Shown piece after piece: positions 1-8,702 of a stretch of 64,000 bases of DNA. Source of the stretch: Desulfovibrio aminophilus. GTDB lineage: Bacteria; Desulfobacterota; Desulfovibrionia; Desulfovibrionales; Desulfovibrionaceae. The notes under the pieces are model-generated. The model was not told the DNA's origin. It was given only the letters and a program-made list of their open reading frames with translations, and did not search any database. Position numbers and translations under genes: made by a program. The stretch is taken from assembly GCF_023660105.1 (NCBI RefSeq), contig NZ_JAMHGA010000028.1, positions 62,001 through 126,000 on the forward strand. The letters run 5' to 3'. Position 1 is the stretch's first letter, and every line of letters starts with the position of its first letter.

Positions 1-76
1 CGACAGCGGCAGATTTGCAATGAAATTGCAAAGTTGCCGGAGACTGCCTGTTCTTTTTGAGGCGAAGATGTAACGC

Positions 77-104
77 TTGACAAAAAGGTGATTTTCGATA
101 TTAT
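77..104 (+). promoter_or_regulatory. Sigma-70 promoter of the DUF262/HNH gene
   Basis: TTGACA at 77-82 and TATTAT at 99-104 are separated by 16 bases, close to the vegetative consensus. The expected start lies near 111, about 50 bases before the coding region. The whole stretch is AT-rich like the gene it serves, so promoter and gene were probably acquired together. Bases 1-76 hold no gene that I can recognise. Confidence 0.6.
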
Positions 105-159
105 TTTGTTAATATATTTTTCTACTCCGCCACAATCTAACGCATAGGAAAGGAATAAA

Positions 160-1494
160 ATGGACGACAGCATAGAGTTAGATACTGAACAAATTGATGA
201 CGCCGTTGATGCCATGGATGAAGGCGAATTAAACGCAGACTCTCCATTTAAAAAAGTAATCCTTGATAAAGCTGATAGAAGTCTTTCAGAATTACATAGA
301 TGGTATAAATCTGGAAGGATAATTATTGATCCTGAATGGCAAAGAAATTATGTGTGGGATCTATCTAGAGCTTCAAAGCTTATAGAATCTTTTTTATTAG
401 ATATCCCAGTTCCAGTTATATATTTAGCGAAAACAGATTCTGGCAGATATGAAGTAATCGATGGGTTGCAAAGGCTTACTTCTGTTTTTAATTTTTTTGA
501 CAATAAATATAAGCTACAAAAGCTTGATCTTATTCGCGAGCATAAAGGAAAAACATTTAATAAACTCCCAACAGAAGTGCAAAATAAGCTTGAAGATTCA
601 ATTTTGCGTTCATTTGAGCTCTCTGATAGCAATGGCGATATACATTTTATCGTTTTTGAACGCTTAAATACAGGTGGAATCAAGCTTAATGACATGGAAA
701 TAAGAAATTGTTTATATCGTGGATCACTCAATTCACTTATTAAAGATCTAGCAAAAAATGAAAACTTCATAAAGGCTGTTAGCCAAAAAAACTTTGAAAA
801 AAGGATGCAAGACAGAGCCCTCATTTTAAGGTTTTTGGCATTTTATGAGCGGACGCATATGAAATGCACGTATGGGTTAAAGAGATTCCTAAATGAATTT
901 CTGGATACATATAGAGATGCAAGCGAACAAAAAATTGATGAATATCACAAGGTTTTCGATAGATGCATGAAAGCTTGCATGACAGTATTTGGTGAAAATG
1001 CATTTCGATTGAAGAGTGATATTGCCAAACCTGGTAAATATAGCGCCGGAGAATGGGCCTCAAGGCCAAATGCCGCGATATTTCAGGCTATTGCGACATC
1101 ATTCTGCTCATACGATTTAGGACAAATAACTCAAAAATCTGATTGTATTTATGAGGGATATTTAGATTTAATTAATTCAGATCCTGTCTGGGTTGACAGA
1201 GTAAGACGCGCAACAGGTGAGTCAACAAGATTAAAATATGTTTTTGATGCTTGGCTAAAAAGATTGGAAGAAATTATGTCTGAAAGTCAACCGCAAGATT
1301 CAAAAAGAATATTCTCGCGACAACTTAAAAAAGAAATGTTTGATAGTAATCCGACTTGTAAATTATGTGGCAATAAAATTTCTCTCATCGATGATGCCGT
1401 GATAGATCATGATGACAGATATTGGCTAGGAGGAAAAACAATACCAGAAAATGCAAACCTAGCCCACCGAATATGCAACCTTAAGAAGGGATGA
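160..1494 (+). CDS. DUF262 (GmrSD-like) protein with C-terminal HNH nuclease
   Basis: The N-terminal 250 residues look like DUF262, the ParB/sulfiredoxin-like fold of GmrS-type modification-dependent restriction enzymes. The fold's DGQQR signature appears here as DGLQR near residue 100. An all-helical middle follows. The last 45 residues form an HNH finger: a CxxC pair (CKLC), the IDHDDR segment, GG, and a terminal NLAHRICN. Such proteins cut modified DNA or act in phage defence; this one is likely cytoplasmic. The start has an AGGAAAGG ribosome site. Codon use is strongly AT-rich, unlike the neighbours, which indicates horizontal transfer. It stands alone and is closed by a bidirectional terminator. 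Family assignment is good; substrate and function are inferred. Confidence 0.8.
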   Translation: MDDSIELDTEQIDDAVDAMDEGELNADSPFKKVILDKADRSLSELHRWYKSGRIIIDPEWQRNYVWDLSRASKLIESFLLDIPVPVIYLAKTDSGRYEVIDGLQRLTSVFNFFDNKYKLQKLDLIREHKGKTFNKLPTEVQNKLEDSILRSFELSDSNGDIHFIVFERLNTGGIKLNDMEIRNCLYRGSLNSLIKDLAKNENFIKAVSQKNFEKRMQDRALILRFLAFYERTHMKCTYGLKRFLNEFLDTYRDASEQKIDEYHKVFDRCMKACMTVFGENAFRLKSDIAKPGKYSAGEWASRPNAAIFQAIATSFCSYDLGQITQKSDCIYEGYLDLINSDPVWVDRVRRATGESTRLKYVFDAWLKRLEEIMSESQPQDSKRIFSRQLKKEMFDSNPTCKLCGNKISLIDDAVIDHDDRYWLGGKTIPENANLAHRICNLKKG

Positions 1495-1503
1495 TCATTA
1501 AGT

Positions 1504-1543
1504 AAAACGAGAGCCGGAGGCTTGCGCCCCCGGCTCTCGTTTT
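1504..1543. terminator. Bidirectional terminator
   Basis: A perfect 14-bp stem (1504-1517 with 1530-1543) with a 12-base loop has AAAA on one flank and TTTT on the other. It can therefore end both the AT-rich gene on the left and the efflux operon arriving from the right. Confidence 0.85.
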
Positions 1544-1570
1544 GCCTTTCTATAACCGGGCGAAGCCCGC
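1544..1570. repeat. Dispersed TTC/GAA hairpin repeat, half copy
   Basis: GCCTTTCTATAA followed by the hairpin CGGGC-GAA-GCCCG is one half of the repeat family described under 12803-12911. It abuts the stop codon of the RND gene. Confidence 0.7.
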
Positions 1571-4500
1571 CTAATCCACCACCTTCAAGTCGAACGCGGC
1601 AATCGCATACAGCGTCGGCACCATGAGCAGGGTCGTCATGGTGGCGATCAGCAGGCCGCCGATCTGGGCGTAGCACAGCGGTTCCCAGAGCGGGCCGCCG
1701 TGCCAGGAGAGCGGGAACAGGGCCGTCACGGTCGCGCCCACGGTGATGAGCACGGGCCGCAGGCGCATGACGCCCGCGTCGATGAGGGCCATGCGCAGGT
1801 CGTCGCCCTCGGCCCGGCGCTCCTCGATGAAGTCGAAGAGCACGATGATGTGGCTGACGATGACGCCGATGAGGCTCACGATGCCCAGGTAGGCCATGAA
1901 CCCGAAGGGCGAGTAGGTGGCGTAGAGCACCGCGAAGGCCCCGGACATGCCGTAGGGGATGGCCGCGAAGACGATCAGCGGCTTGACCGCGTTCTTGAAC
2001 TGCATGAGCAGGGCCAGGTAGATGGCCGCCACGGAGATGAGCAGCACCAGGGTCATCTCGCCGAAGCCCTTGACCTGCTCGTACTGCTCGCCGCCCACCT
2101 CGAGCCGGAAGCCCGGGGGCAGCTCCTTCTCGAACTGGGGCAGGATCGGGTTGATGTGGGCCATGACCTGCGAGGCCAGGGCCCCCTGCTGCGGGAAGCA
2201 GGCCGGGATGATGCAGCGGAACTGGTTGCGCCGGAAGATCTTCTCCGACTCCATGCCGTATTCCAGGCGCGAGATCTGATGCAGGGGCACGCGCGAGCCC
2301 GTGGCCTCGGAGGTCACGTAGACGCTCTGCACGTCCTCGATGCCCGCGCGCTCCTCCATGCGCAGCCGCGCCTTGATCGGAATGGTCAGGCGTCCCTCGC
2401 GCAGGGTGGTGACCTCGAAGCCGTTCATGGCCGCCGCCGAGGACTGGGCCACGTCCATGTTCGTGACCCCGGCCATGTTGGCCTTGTCCGAGTCGATGTC
2501 CAGGCGCACGCGGAAGATCTCCGCGCCCCAGTTGTCCTGGATGCGCTCGCCGTAGGGCGCGGCGCGCAGCAGGGTCTTGAGCTTCTCGGCGTTCTGGCGC
2601 AGGGCGCGCATGTCCTCGCCGTAGATGCGGATCTGCACCGGGATGCCGATGGGCGAACCGGTCTCCAGCTTGCGGGTGTCCACCCGGGCCCCGACGATCT
2701 TGGCCGAGAGGGCCTCCTGCAACGGCGGGATGAGCCCGCCGGTGTAGTGGTTGTCCTTCACCTCCACCAGCACCTGGGCGTAGTTCGGCTGGGACAGCTC
2801 GGGCGAGACCGAGAACCAGAAGCGCGGCCCGCCGCCGCCCACGAAGCTCGTCACCGAGGTGAGCACGTCCGCGGGCTTGCCCGGCTTGCCGATGGTCTTG
2901 CCGTACTCCGCGGCCGTCTGGCGCACCACGGCCTCCACTTGGCGGGTGACCTGGTCCGTGGCGCTCACGGGCGCGTCCTCCGGCAGCCAGACGTCCAGGT
3001 AGAAGAGGTAGGACAGGTCGTTGGGGAAGTACTGCGGATTGAGCCGGCTCTGCATCCAGAAGCCCGAGACCACGATGACCAGGGACGCGGCCAGGGTCTT
3101 CCAGCGGTGGTCGATGCAGAAGCTCACCAGCCTGCTGTAGTACTTGAAGAAGCCCCGGGAGCGCATCTCCTCCATGCTGACGGCCTCGTTCTTGCCGGGG
3201 CGCAGCAGGGAGCGGCCGATGAGCGGGATGAAGGTCATGGAGACGATGCGCGAGGCGATCAGGGCGCAGGTGACCACGATGGGCAGGGAGTACAGGAAGC
3301 GGCCCTTGTCGCCCTCCAGCATGAGGTACGGCAGGTAGGCCACGATGTTCGTCACCGTGGCGTACATGATGGCCTTGGCCAGCTTCACCGGCCCGAGCCA
3401 AGCCGCCACGTCCGGCGGCCTGCCCGCCCGCAGCTCGTGCTTGATGGCGTCGTTGGCCACCACGGGGTCGTCCACCAGGAGCCCCAGGGCGATGATGAGC
3501 GCGGCCAGGGAGACCTGCTGGAGGTCGATGCCCACGAGATGCATCATGCCGAAGGTCATGGCCAGGGTGATGGGGATGGACATGGCCATGAGCAGGGCCG
3601 AGCGCCATTCGCGGAAGCCGATGAAGGCCACGATGACCACCAGGGCGATGGCCTCGTAGATGCTGTCCATGAACAGGTCGATCTTCTCCACCACCTGCCG
3701 GGGCTGGTCCGAGGTCCGGGCCAGGATCAGGTCGTCGGGCAGGCGGGCCTTGAGCCCGGCCAGCACGCCGTCCACCTGCTCGGAGAAGTCCGCGATCTGT
3801 TCGCCCGAACGCATGTTGATGGCCAGGGTGATGGCCCGGCAGCGCTGCCACTCGCCCTTGGGGTCGCGCCAGACGTGGTAGTTCAGGTTGGTCTTGGGGT
3901 TCTCGTAGTCCCGGTTGATGTCCACGATGTCGCGCAGGTAGACCGGCGCGCCGTTCTTGCTCACCGTGATGACCGCCGAGGCCAGCTCGGACGCGTTCTT
4001 GAACTCGCCCGAGGGATTGATGAGCAGGTTCTTGCCCTGGGCCTCGATGATGCCGCCGGGCAGGGCGATGTTGCGCGCGGCCAGGATGTTCTGGAGATCC
4101 CAGGGGTTCAGGCCGTAGGCCGCCAGGCGCGGCTGGGAATACTCCAGGTAGACCGTCTCGTTGACCACGCCCCAGCGGGAGATCTTGCTCACGATGGGCA
4201 GGGTCAGCAGGGTGCGCTGGATGGTCTCGGTGAAGTCCTCCAGCTGCTTGTAGGTGTAGCGGTTGCCGGCCACGGCGCCGAGCTTGGCCCGGGTCTCGGC
4301 CGGATCGTGGACCAGGGCCGGGAACCACATGTCCGGGCTGAACTCCGAGGCCCGCAGGCGGTTGTTGGCGAAGACCCGCAGGTTGTTCAGCACCTCGGCG
4401 TCGGAGAGCCTGGTCCGCATGTCGAACACGGCCAGCCAGGGACCGGCGCTCACCCGCACGTCCTCGGCCAGCCCCTGGGCGAGCAGGTATTCGCGCAGCA

Positions 4501-5128
4501 GTTCGGCCTTGCGCCGGATCAGGGACAGGGCGCTCGTCTCGGGATAGACCACCACCACGCTCAGGCGCGGGTCCTGGGCGTCGCCGCGCAGCTCGCGGAT
4601 GGTCTTCTCGGCGTCCCGGGCGCGCAGGTCCACCTCCACCTCGCTCACCGGCGGCGAGGCCACGGTGAGCATGAGGGTGGCGGTGTCGCCGAAGTCCTTG
4701 ATGAACTGCACCGGCCCCGCGCCCTCGGGCAGCCCGGCGATGGCCATGAGCTTGTTGTTGATGTCGTCGAAGGTCTCGCCGGTGGAGTCCAGGTCGTCCT
4801 GGAGCTTGACCTTGACCACGGACAGGCCCGTGCGGGTGGTGGCCTCGATGCGGTCCACCTCGTCGTTGGCCGAGATGGCCTGCTCGATCTTGCGGGTCAC
4901 GAGCTGCTCGACCTTCTCCGAGGGGATGCCCGGCCAGGGACAGAGGGCCACGGCCTCGCGCACCGGGATGTCCGGGTCCTTGCGCTGGGGCATGTGCAGA
5001 TAGCCGTAGACGCCCCAGAGCATCACCGCGGCCAGGAGCACCCAGGAGATGTGCCGATTCTCGACGAAATAGCGGGCCGTGTTGTGCGAGGCCAGAAGTT
5101 TGGCCTCGTCGCGGGGTTCGTGGCTCAT
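1571..5128 (-). CDS. RND efflux transporter, AcrB/HAE family
   Basis: A 1185-residue inner-membrane proton-drug antiporter that pumps substrates through a periplasmic adaptor and an outer-membrane channel. One membrane helix lies near residues 29-47, followed by a large periplasmic porter region, a central membrane block around residues 380-600, a second periplasmic region and a C-terminal membrane block. The membrane segment reading LIIALGLLVDDPVVANDAI carries the paired acidic residues of the proton relay in helix 4. It is longer than AcrB (about 1050 residues). It lies 7 bases downstream of its adaptor gene. No outer-membrane factor is adjacent; the NodT-type protein at 19.7-21.2 kb is one possible partner. 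The substrate cannot be predicted. Confidence 0.93.
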   Translation of the reverse strand: MSHEPRDEAKLLASHNTARYFVENRHISWVLLAAVMLWGVYGYLHMPQRKDPDIPVREAVALCPWPGIPSEKVEQLVTRKIEQAISANDEVDRIEATTRTGLSVVKVKLQDDLDSTGETFDDINNKLMAIAGLPEGAGPVQFIKDFGDTATLMLTVASPPVSEVEVDLRARDAEKTIRELRGDAQDPRLSVVVVYPETSALSLIRRKAELLREYLLAQGLAEDVRVSAGPWLAVFDMRTRLSDAEVLNNLRVFANNRLRASEFSPDMWFPALVHDPAETRAKLGAVAGNRYTYKQLEDFTETIQRTLLTLPIVSKISRWGVVNETVYLEYSQPRLAAYGLNPWDLQNILAARNIALPGGIIEAQGKNLLINPSGEFKNASELASAVITVSKNGAPVYLRDIVDINRDYENPKTNLNYHVWRDPKGEWQRCRAITLAINMRSGEQIADFSEQVDGVLAGLKARLPDDLILARTSDQPRQVVEKIDLFMDSIYEAIALVVIVAFIGFREWRSALLMAMSIPITLAMTFGMMHLVGIDLQQVSLAALIIALGLLVDDPVVANDAIKHELRAGRPPDVAAWLGPVKLAKAIMYATVTNIVAYLPYLMLEGDKGRFLYSLPIVVTCALIASRIVSMTFIPLIGRSLLRPGKNEAVSMEEMRSRGFFKYYSRLVSFCIDHRWKTLAASLVIVVSGFWMQSRLNPQYFPNDLSYLFYLDVWLPEDAPVSATDQVTRQVEAVVRQTAAEYGKTIGKPGKPADVLTSVTSFVGGGGPRFWFSVSPELSQPNYAQVLVEVKDNHYTGGLIPPLQEALSAKIVGARVDTRKLETGSPIGIPVQIRIYGEDMRALRQNAEKLKTLLRAAPYGERIQDNWGAEIFRVRLDIDSDKANMAGVTNMDVAQSSAAAMNGFEVTTLREGRLTIPIKARLRMEERAGIEDVQSVYVTSEATGSRVPLHQISRLEYGMESEKIFRRNQFRCIIPACFPQQGALASQVMAHINPILPQFEKELPPGFRLEVGGEQYEQVKGFGEMTLVLLISVAAIYLALLMQFKNAVKPLIVFAAIPYGMSGAFAVLYATYSPFGFMAYLGIVSLIGVIVSHIIVLFDFIEERRAEGDDLRMALIDAGVMRLRPVLITVGATVTALFPLSWHGGPLWEPLCYAQIGGLLIATMTTLLMVPTLYAIAAFDLKVVD

Positions 5129-5135
5129 GTCGGCC

Positions 5136-6287
5136 TCACGGGATGATGTTCACGGTCTGGCCCTCGAAGACCTGGCTGGCCCCGGAGACGACCACCCGCT
5201 CACCGGCGGCGACGCCCTCGGTGATGGCCACGGCGTCGCCCTTGACCGCGCCGAGCTGGACCTTGCGGCCCGTGACGATGGGCTTGCCGTCCTTCTCGCT
5301 CACCAGCCAGACCATGTAGCCGTCGGCCCCGTCCGGGGGACGGACCACGGCCGAGAGCGGCACGACCATGCCCGCCGGGGCGGCGCTCTTGCCGTCGCCC
5401 AGCGTCACCTGGGCGATCATGCCCTCCTTGAGTTCGAAGCCCGGGTTCTGGACCTCCACGTCCACGTTGAAGACCCGGCTCTTGGCGTCGGCCGAGGGCG
5501 AAACCGAGAGCACCGTGCCCTGGAAGCTCTTGTTGCCCAGGGCCTCCACGGTCACGCTCAGGGAGTCGCCGGCCTTGACCAGGGAGAGCGCCGTGTCCGG
5601 CACGCCGAACTGCGCCTTCACCGAGGAGAGGTCCGAGAGCACGAAGGCCAGGGTTCCGGCCTTGACCAGGGTGCCCAGCTCCACCTGGCGCTTGACCACG
5701 AAGCAGTCCATCGGGGACTTGAGTTCCGTGTCGCCGAGCTGGATGTCCGCCGACTCCAGGGCCGAGCGGGTCTGCTCCACCTTGGACTTGGCCACGGAGA
5801 GCATCTCGGTGGCCCGGTCGAATTCGCTCTGGGAGATGTAGCCGCCCTTCACCAGCTCGGCGGCCCGCTGGTAGTCGAGCTGGGCCTGGCGCATCTGGGC
5901 CTGGGCCTCGCCCAGGACGCCGCGGGCCTGGCTGGACTGGGCCACGTAGTCGCTGACCCGCACCCGGGCCAGCAGGGCCCCGGCCTTGACCATGTCGCCG
6001 GGCTGCACGTCGCGGAGCTTGCCGTCCGGGCCGGGAACCTGGAGGATGGCCTCCACGTAGCCGCCGACCTTGAAGGCCATCTCCACCTGGGCCCGGGGCA
6101 CGAAGCTGGCGGAATACTTGAACCCGGAGGTCATGCTTCCGGGCTGCGCGGCCAGCACCCGCACCGGGGTCGGCGGCGGCGCGTCGGACTTGCCGCGATC
6201 GCAGGCCAGGGACAGGAAAGCGGCCAGGAAGGCCGCCGCGAAGGACATCATCCCGAGGGAACCGAACCGGACGCCGTGGACTTTCAT
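5136..6287 (-). CDS. RND periplasmic adaptor (HlyD/AcrA family) lipoprotein
   Basis: A 383-residue membrane fusion protein that bridges the RND pump and an outer-membrane channel. The N-terminus has a hydrophobic signal ending in the lipobox LSLAC, so it is probably lipid-anchored. A lipoyl-like half follows, then a coiled coil (roughly residues 105-185), the second lipoyl half and beta-barrel domains. The reading frame stays open upstream into the next gene, but the start at 6287 is supported by a GAGGTG ribosome site and places the signal peptide at the N-terminus. It is first in the two-gene efflux operon. Confidence 0.9.
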   Translation of the reverse strand: MKVHGVRFGSLGMMSFAAAFLAAFLSLACDRGKSDAPPPTPVRVLAAQPGSMTSGFKYSASFVPRAQVEMAFKVGGYVEAILQVPGPDGKLRDVQPGDMVKAGALLARVRVSDYVAQSSQARGVLGEAQAQMRQAQLDYQRAAELVKGGYISQSEFDRATEMLSVAKSKVEQTRSALESADIQLGDTELKSPMDCFVVKRQVELGTLVKAGTLAFVLSDLSSVKAQFGVPDTALSLVKAGDSLSVTVEALGNKSFQGTVLSVSPSADAKSRVFNVDVEVQNPGFELKEGMIAQVTLGDGKSAAPAGMVVPLSAVVRPPDGADGYMVWLVSEKDGKPIVTGRKVQLGAVKGDAVAITEGVAAGERVVVSGASQVFEGQTVNIIP

Positions 6288-6394
6288 GGCACACCTCACG
6301 AGGGGGGATCCGTCTCTTTCGTCCAGCCTTACACCAGTGCGCCCAGGAAACGCAATTTCTAATTTGTTTTCAGAGGGTAAAGGTCGCGAACCGG

Positions 6395-8137
6395 CTACTG
6401 CCGCTGTTCCTGGGAACCGTCGGGCATGCCCCGGCGGCGGCGGAAGCGCATGTAGGAGGCCTGCTCGCGCACGGTCTCCACGTTCTCGCAGAACAGCTCC
6501 ACCAGGTCGGGGTCCAGCCGCCCGCCCCGGGCCTCGTCGCGCAGGATGCCCAGGGCCGCCTGGCTGGAGGAGGCGGGCTTGTAGTGCCGCTCCTGGGTGA
6601 TGGCGTCGTAGATGTCCACGATGGCCAGCAGGCGGCTCTGGAAGAGGATGTCCTCGCCGCGCGCGCCGTCGGGATAGCCCGAGCCGTCGAGGCGCTCGTG
6701 GTGCTGGCGCACGATGGTCCGCAGATTGGACAGGCCGTTCTTGAACGGGATGTGCTGGAGGATGCGGTGGCTCTCGGCCGGGTGGCGCTCGATCTCGCGG
6801 CGTTCCTCCGGGGTCAGGTTGCCGTAGGACAGAAGCAGGCAGCGCTGCTCGTCCTCGCGCAAGAGCGGGACGTGGCGGCCCTCCACGTTCCAGGCCGTGC
6901 CCGCAAGGACGCGCACGAACTCCAGGTCCTCCTGGCTGGGCGTCACCGTGGCGTTGATGCTCCGCAGCCGCTCGAAGGCCGAGCGCCAGGGATAGTCCGC
7001 GCACTGGCCGAAGAGTTCCAGCCGCAGCCCGATGATCTCCAGGAGCTTTTCCGGCAGGCGGGTGTCCTTGGTCAGGACCTCCTCCTTGATGCCGATCTTG
7101 CCGATGTCGTGGAGGATGCCCGCGTAGTAGACCTCGTTGATCTCGTCCTCGGAGAAGGTCACGTGCGGGAAGCGGGTCTCGTCGGCGTCCACCACCTGGG
7201 CGAAGGCCGCCGCCAGGCTGGCCACGCGCTCGGAGTGTCCGGCCGTGAACGGGTCGCGAGCGTCGATTGCCTCGGCCAGGGCCTGGAGCAGGGCCTCCAT
7301 GAGCACCTGGATGCCCTCGAAATTCTGGGCGTTGCTCACCGCGATCCCGGCCACCGAGGCCAGGGTGGAGAGGTGCTTCAGGTGCGCGGCCCGGAACGGC
7401 CCGGTCTCGCGCGCGGCGAGCACGAGCACGCCCACCAGGCGCACCGGCGAGATGATCGGCAGCACGAGCATGGCCCGGACCCCGGCGGCCTCCCCGGCCC
7501 AGCGGGAATCATGGGAGAGGTCGTTGACGATCTCGCCCCGGCCGCTCTCGACCACCTCCCGGAACAGGCGGCTGCCGGGCACGCCGCCCAGGGTCGCGGA
7601 CGGCGCGCCGAAGCACCCGGCCGAGGCGAACGAACCTCCGGACTCCAGGAAGACGCAGCCCAGGTCCGCGGGCACCGCGCCCTCCCGGCACTCCTCCAGC
7701 AGGGCCTGGGTGGTGTCGCGCAGGCGGAGGGTGTTGTTCAGGGCGAAGACCGAGCGGTGCAGCAGGGCCAGCTCGCGGTATTTCTGCAGGGTCTCGTCGG
7801 CGATGGCCCGGCGGGCGGCCTCGGCCTCGGAGGCGGCGTGCAGCGAGAAGGCCAGGAAATCCAGGATGCGCCGCCAAGCCAGGCGATCCCCGCTCGGCCG
7901 CGCGGCCAGTCCGTCCAGGCAGAGCGTCAGGCAGGCCTGCTCGCCCTCCAGGAACAGGGGCACGGAGAGGTTGTCCGGGCAGGTGGGGCTGTAGTGCTCC
8001 AGCGCGCTTCCGGCGGCCGCCTCGGCCCCGGAGCCGAGAATCACATACAGGGCCGCGCCGGGCGGCAGGAGCGACAGGGAACGATCGAGGAAATCACGCA
8101 GGAATTCGACCGGAAGGTGCCGCTTGAGCCGGGACAT
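6395..8137 (-). CDS. GAF and HD-GYP domain protein, probable cyclic-di-GMP phosphodiesterase
   Basis: A 580-residue cytoplasmic signalling protein. A GAF-like sensor (about residues 130-270) is followed by an HD-GYP domain with the hallmark segments GHSERV, ILHDIGKIGI and HHERLDGSGYP. The metal-binding HD pair and the GYP triplet are both present, so hydrolysis of cyclic-di-GMP is expected. An insertion of roughly 100 residues separates the HD motif from the HHE-GYP part, longer than usual. It follows a single-domain response regulator by 13 bases, so the two probably form an operon and a phosphorelay output. A low-complexity tail ends the protein. Confidence 0.9.
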   Translation of the reverse strand: MSRLKRHLPVEFLRDFLDRSLSLLPPGAALYVILGSGAEAAAGSALEHYSPTCPDNLSVPLFLEGEQACLTLCLDGLAARPSGDRLAWRRILDFLAFSLHAASEAEAARRAIADETLQKYRELALLHRSVFALNNTLRLRDTTQALLEECREGAVPADLGCVFLESGGSFASAGCFGAPSATLGGVPGSRLFREVVESGRGEIVNDLSHDSRWAGEAAGVRAMLVLPIISPVRLVGVLVLAARETGPFRAAHLKHLSTLASVAGIAVSNAQNFEGIQVLMEALLQALAEAIDARDPFTAGHSERVASLAAAFAQVVDADETRFPHVTFSEDEINEVYYAGILHDIGKIGIKEEVLTKDTRLPEKLLEIIGLRLELFGQCADYPWRSAFERLRSINATVTPSQEDLEFVRVLAGTAWNVEGRHVPLLREDEQRCLLLSYGNLTPEERREIERHPAESHRILQHIPFKNGLSNLRTIVRQHHERLDGSGYPDGARGEDILFQSRLLAIVDIYDAITQERHYKPASSSQAALGILRDEARGGRLDPDLVELFCENVETVREQASYMRFRRRRGMPDGSQEQRQ

Positions 8138-8150
8138 GAACGCTCCGGCG

Positions 8151-8537
8151 TCAGACGGGCAGGCCCAGGATGTCCCGGGCGGCGTCCACCACCTCGTCGG
8201 GATCGAAGGGCTTGGTCATGTATTGGCCCGCGCCGGACTCCAGGCCCTGGCGGCGGTCGGTTTCCTGGCCCTTGGCCGTGAGCAGGATGATGCGCACTCC
8301 CTTGAGTTCCGGGTCGCGGGTCACGGCCTCGCAGACCTCGTAGCCGTTCATGCGCGGCATCATGATGTCCAGGAAGACCAGGTCCGGGCGCTCCCGGCGG
8401 ATGGCCTCCAGGCCCTCGATGCCGTTGGAGGCGGTGAGGATGGTTACGTCGTGGGCGTCTTCCAGGTCTTCCAGGGCCTGGACCAGGAGCATGCGGATAT
8501 GGACCTCGTCGTCCACGATGAGAATCTTCCCGGACAT
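8151..8537 (-). CDS. Single-domain response regulator (CheY-like)
   Basis: A 128-residue receiver domain with the acidic pair D9-D10, the phosphoacceptor D57 in FLDIMMP, the conserved LLTAKG threonine and a TKPF lysine. The start at 8537 is chosen because GGGAGTGG lies just upstream and the receiver fold begins at once; in-frame extension upstream adds nothing conserved. It has no output domain and probably passes phosphate to a partner, with the downstream HD-GYP protein and the divergent hybrid kinase as natural candidates. Confidence 0.9.
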   Translation of the reverse strand: MSGKILIVDDEVHIRMLLVQALEDLEDAHDVTILTASNGIEGLEAIRRERPDLVFLDIMMPRMNGYEVCEAVTRDPELKGVRIILLTAKGQETDRRQGLESGAGQYMTKPFDPDEVVDAARDILGLPV

Positions 8538-8702
8538 GCACCACTCCCGCGAGCGAACAATTGCTCTTCCTTTGACACAATCTCCGGCCACAGACAAGGG
8601 TTTGCGGTTCAACGGCCTTCAAATTCAATAAAAACCATGCTAGAAGAAGGGCCCGACCGCCTTTCCAGGGCCGACGGCATTCCATCAGGGGGGACTCACC
8701 GC

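Noticed and set aside
1700-5146. Very long plus-strand open frame (1148 codons) opposite the RND transporter
   Set aside because: Its translation is a low-complexity His/Asp/Gly/Val/Leu mix, the usual shadow of a high-GC gene on the other strand; the minus-strand RND protein is clearly real.
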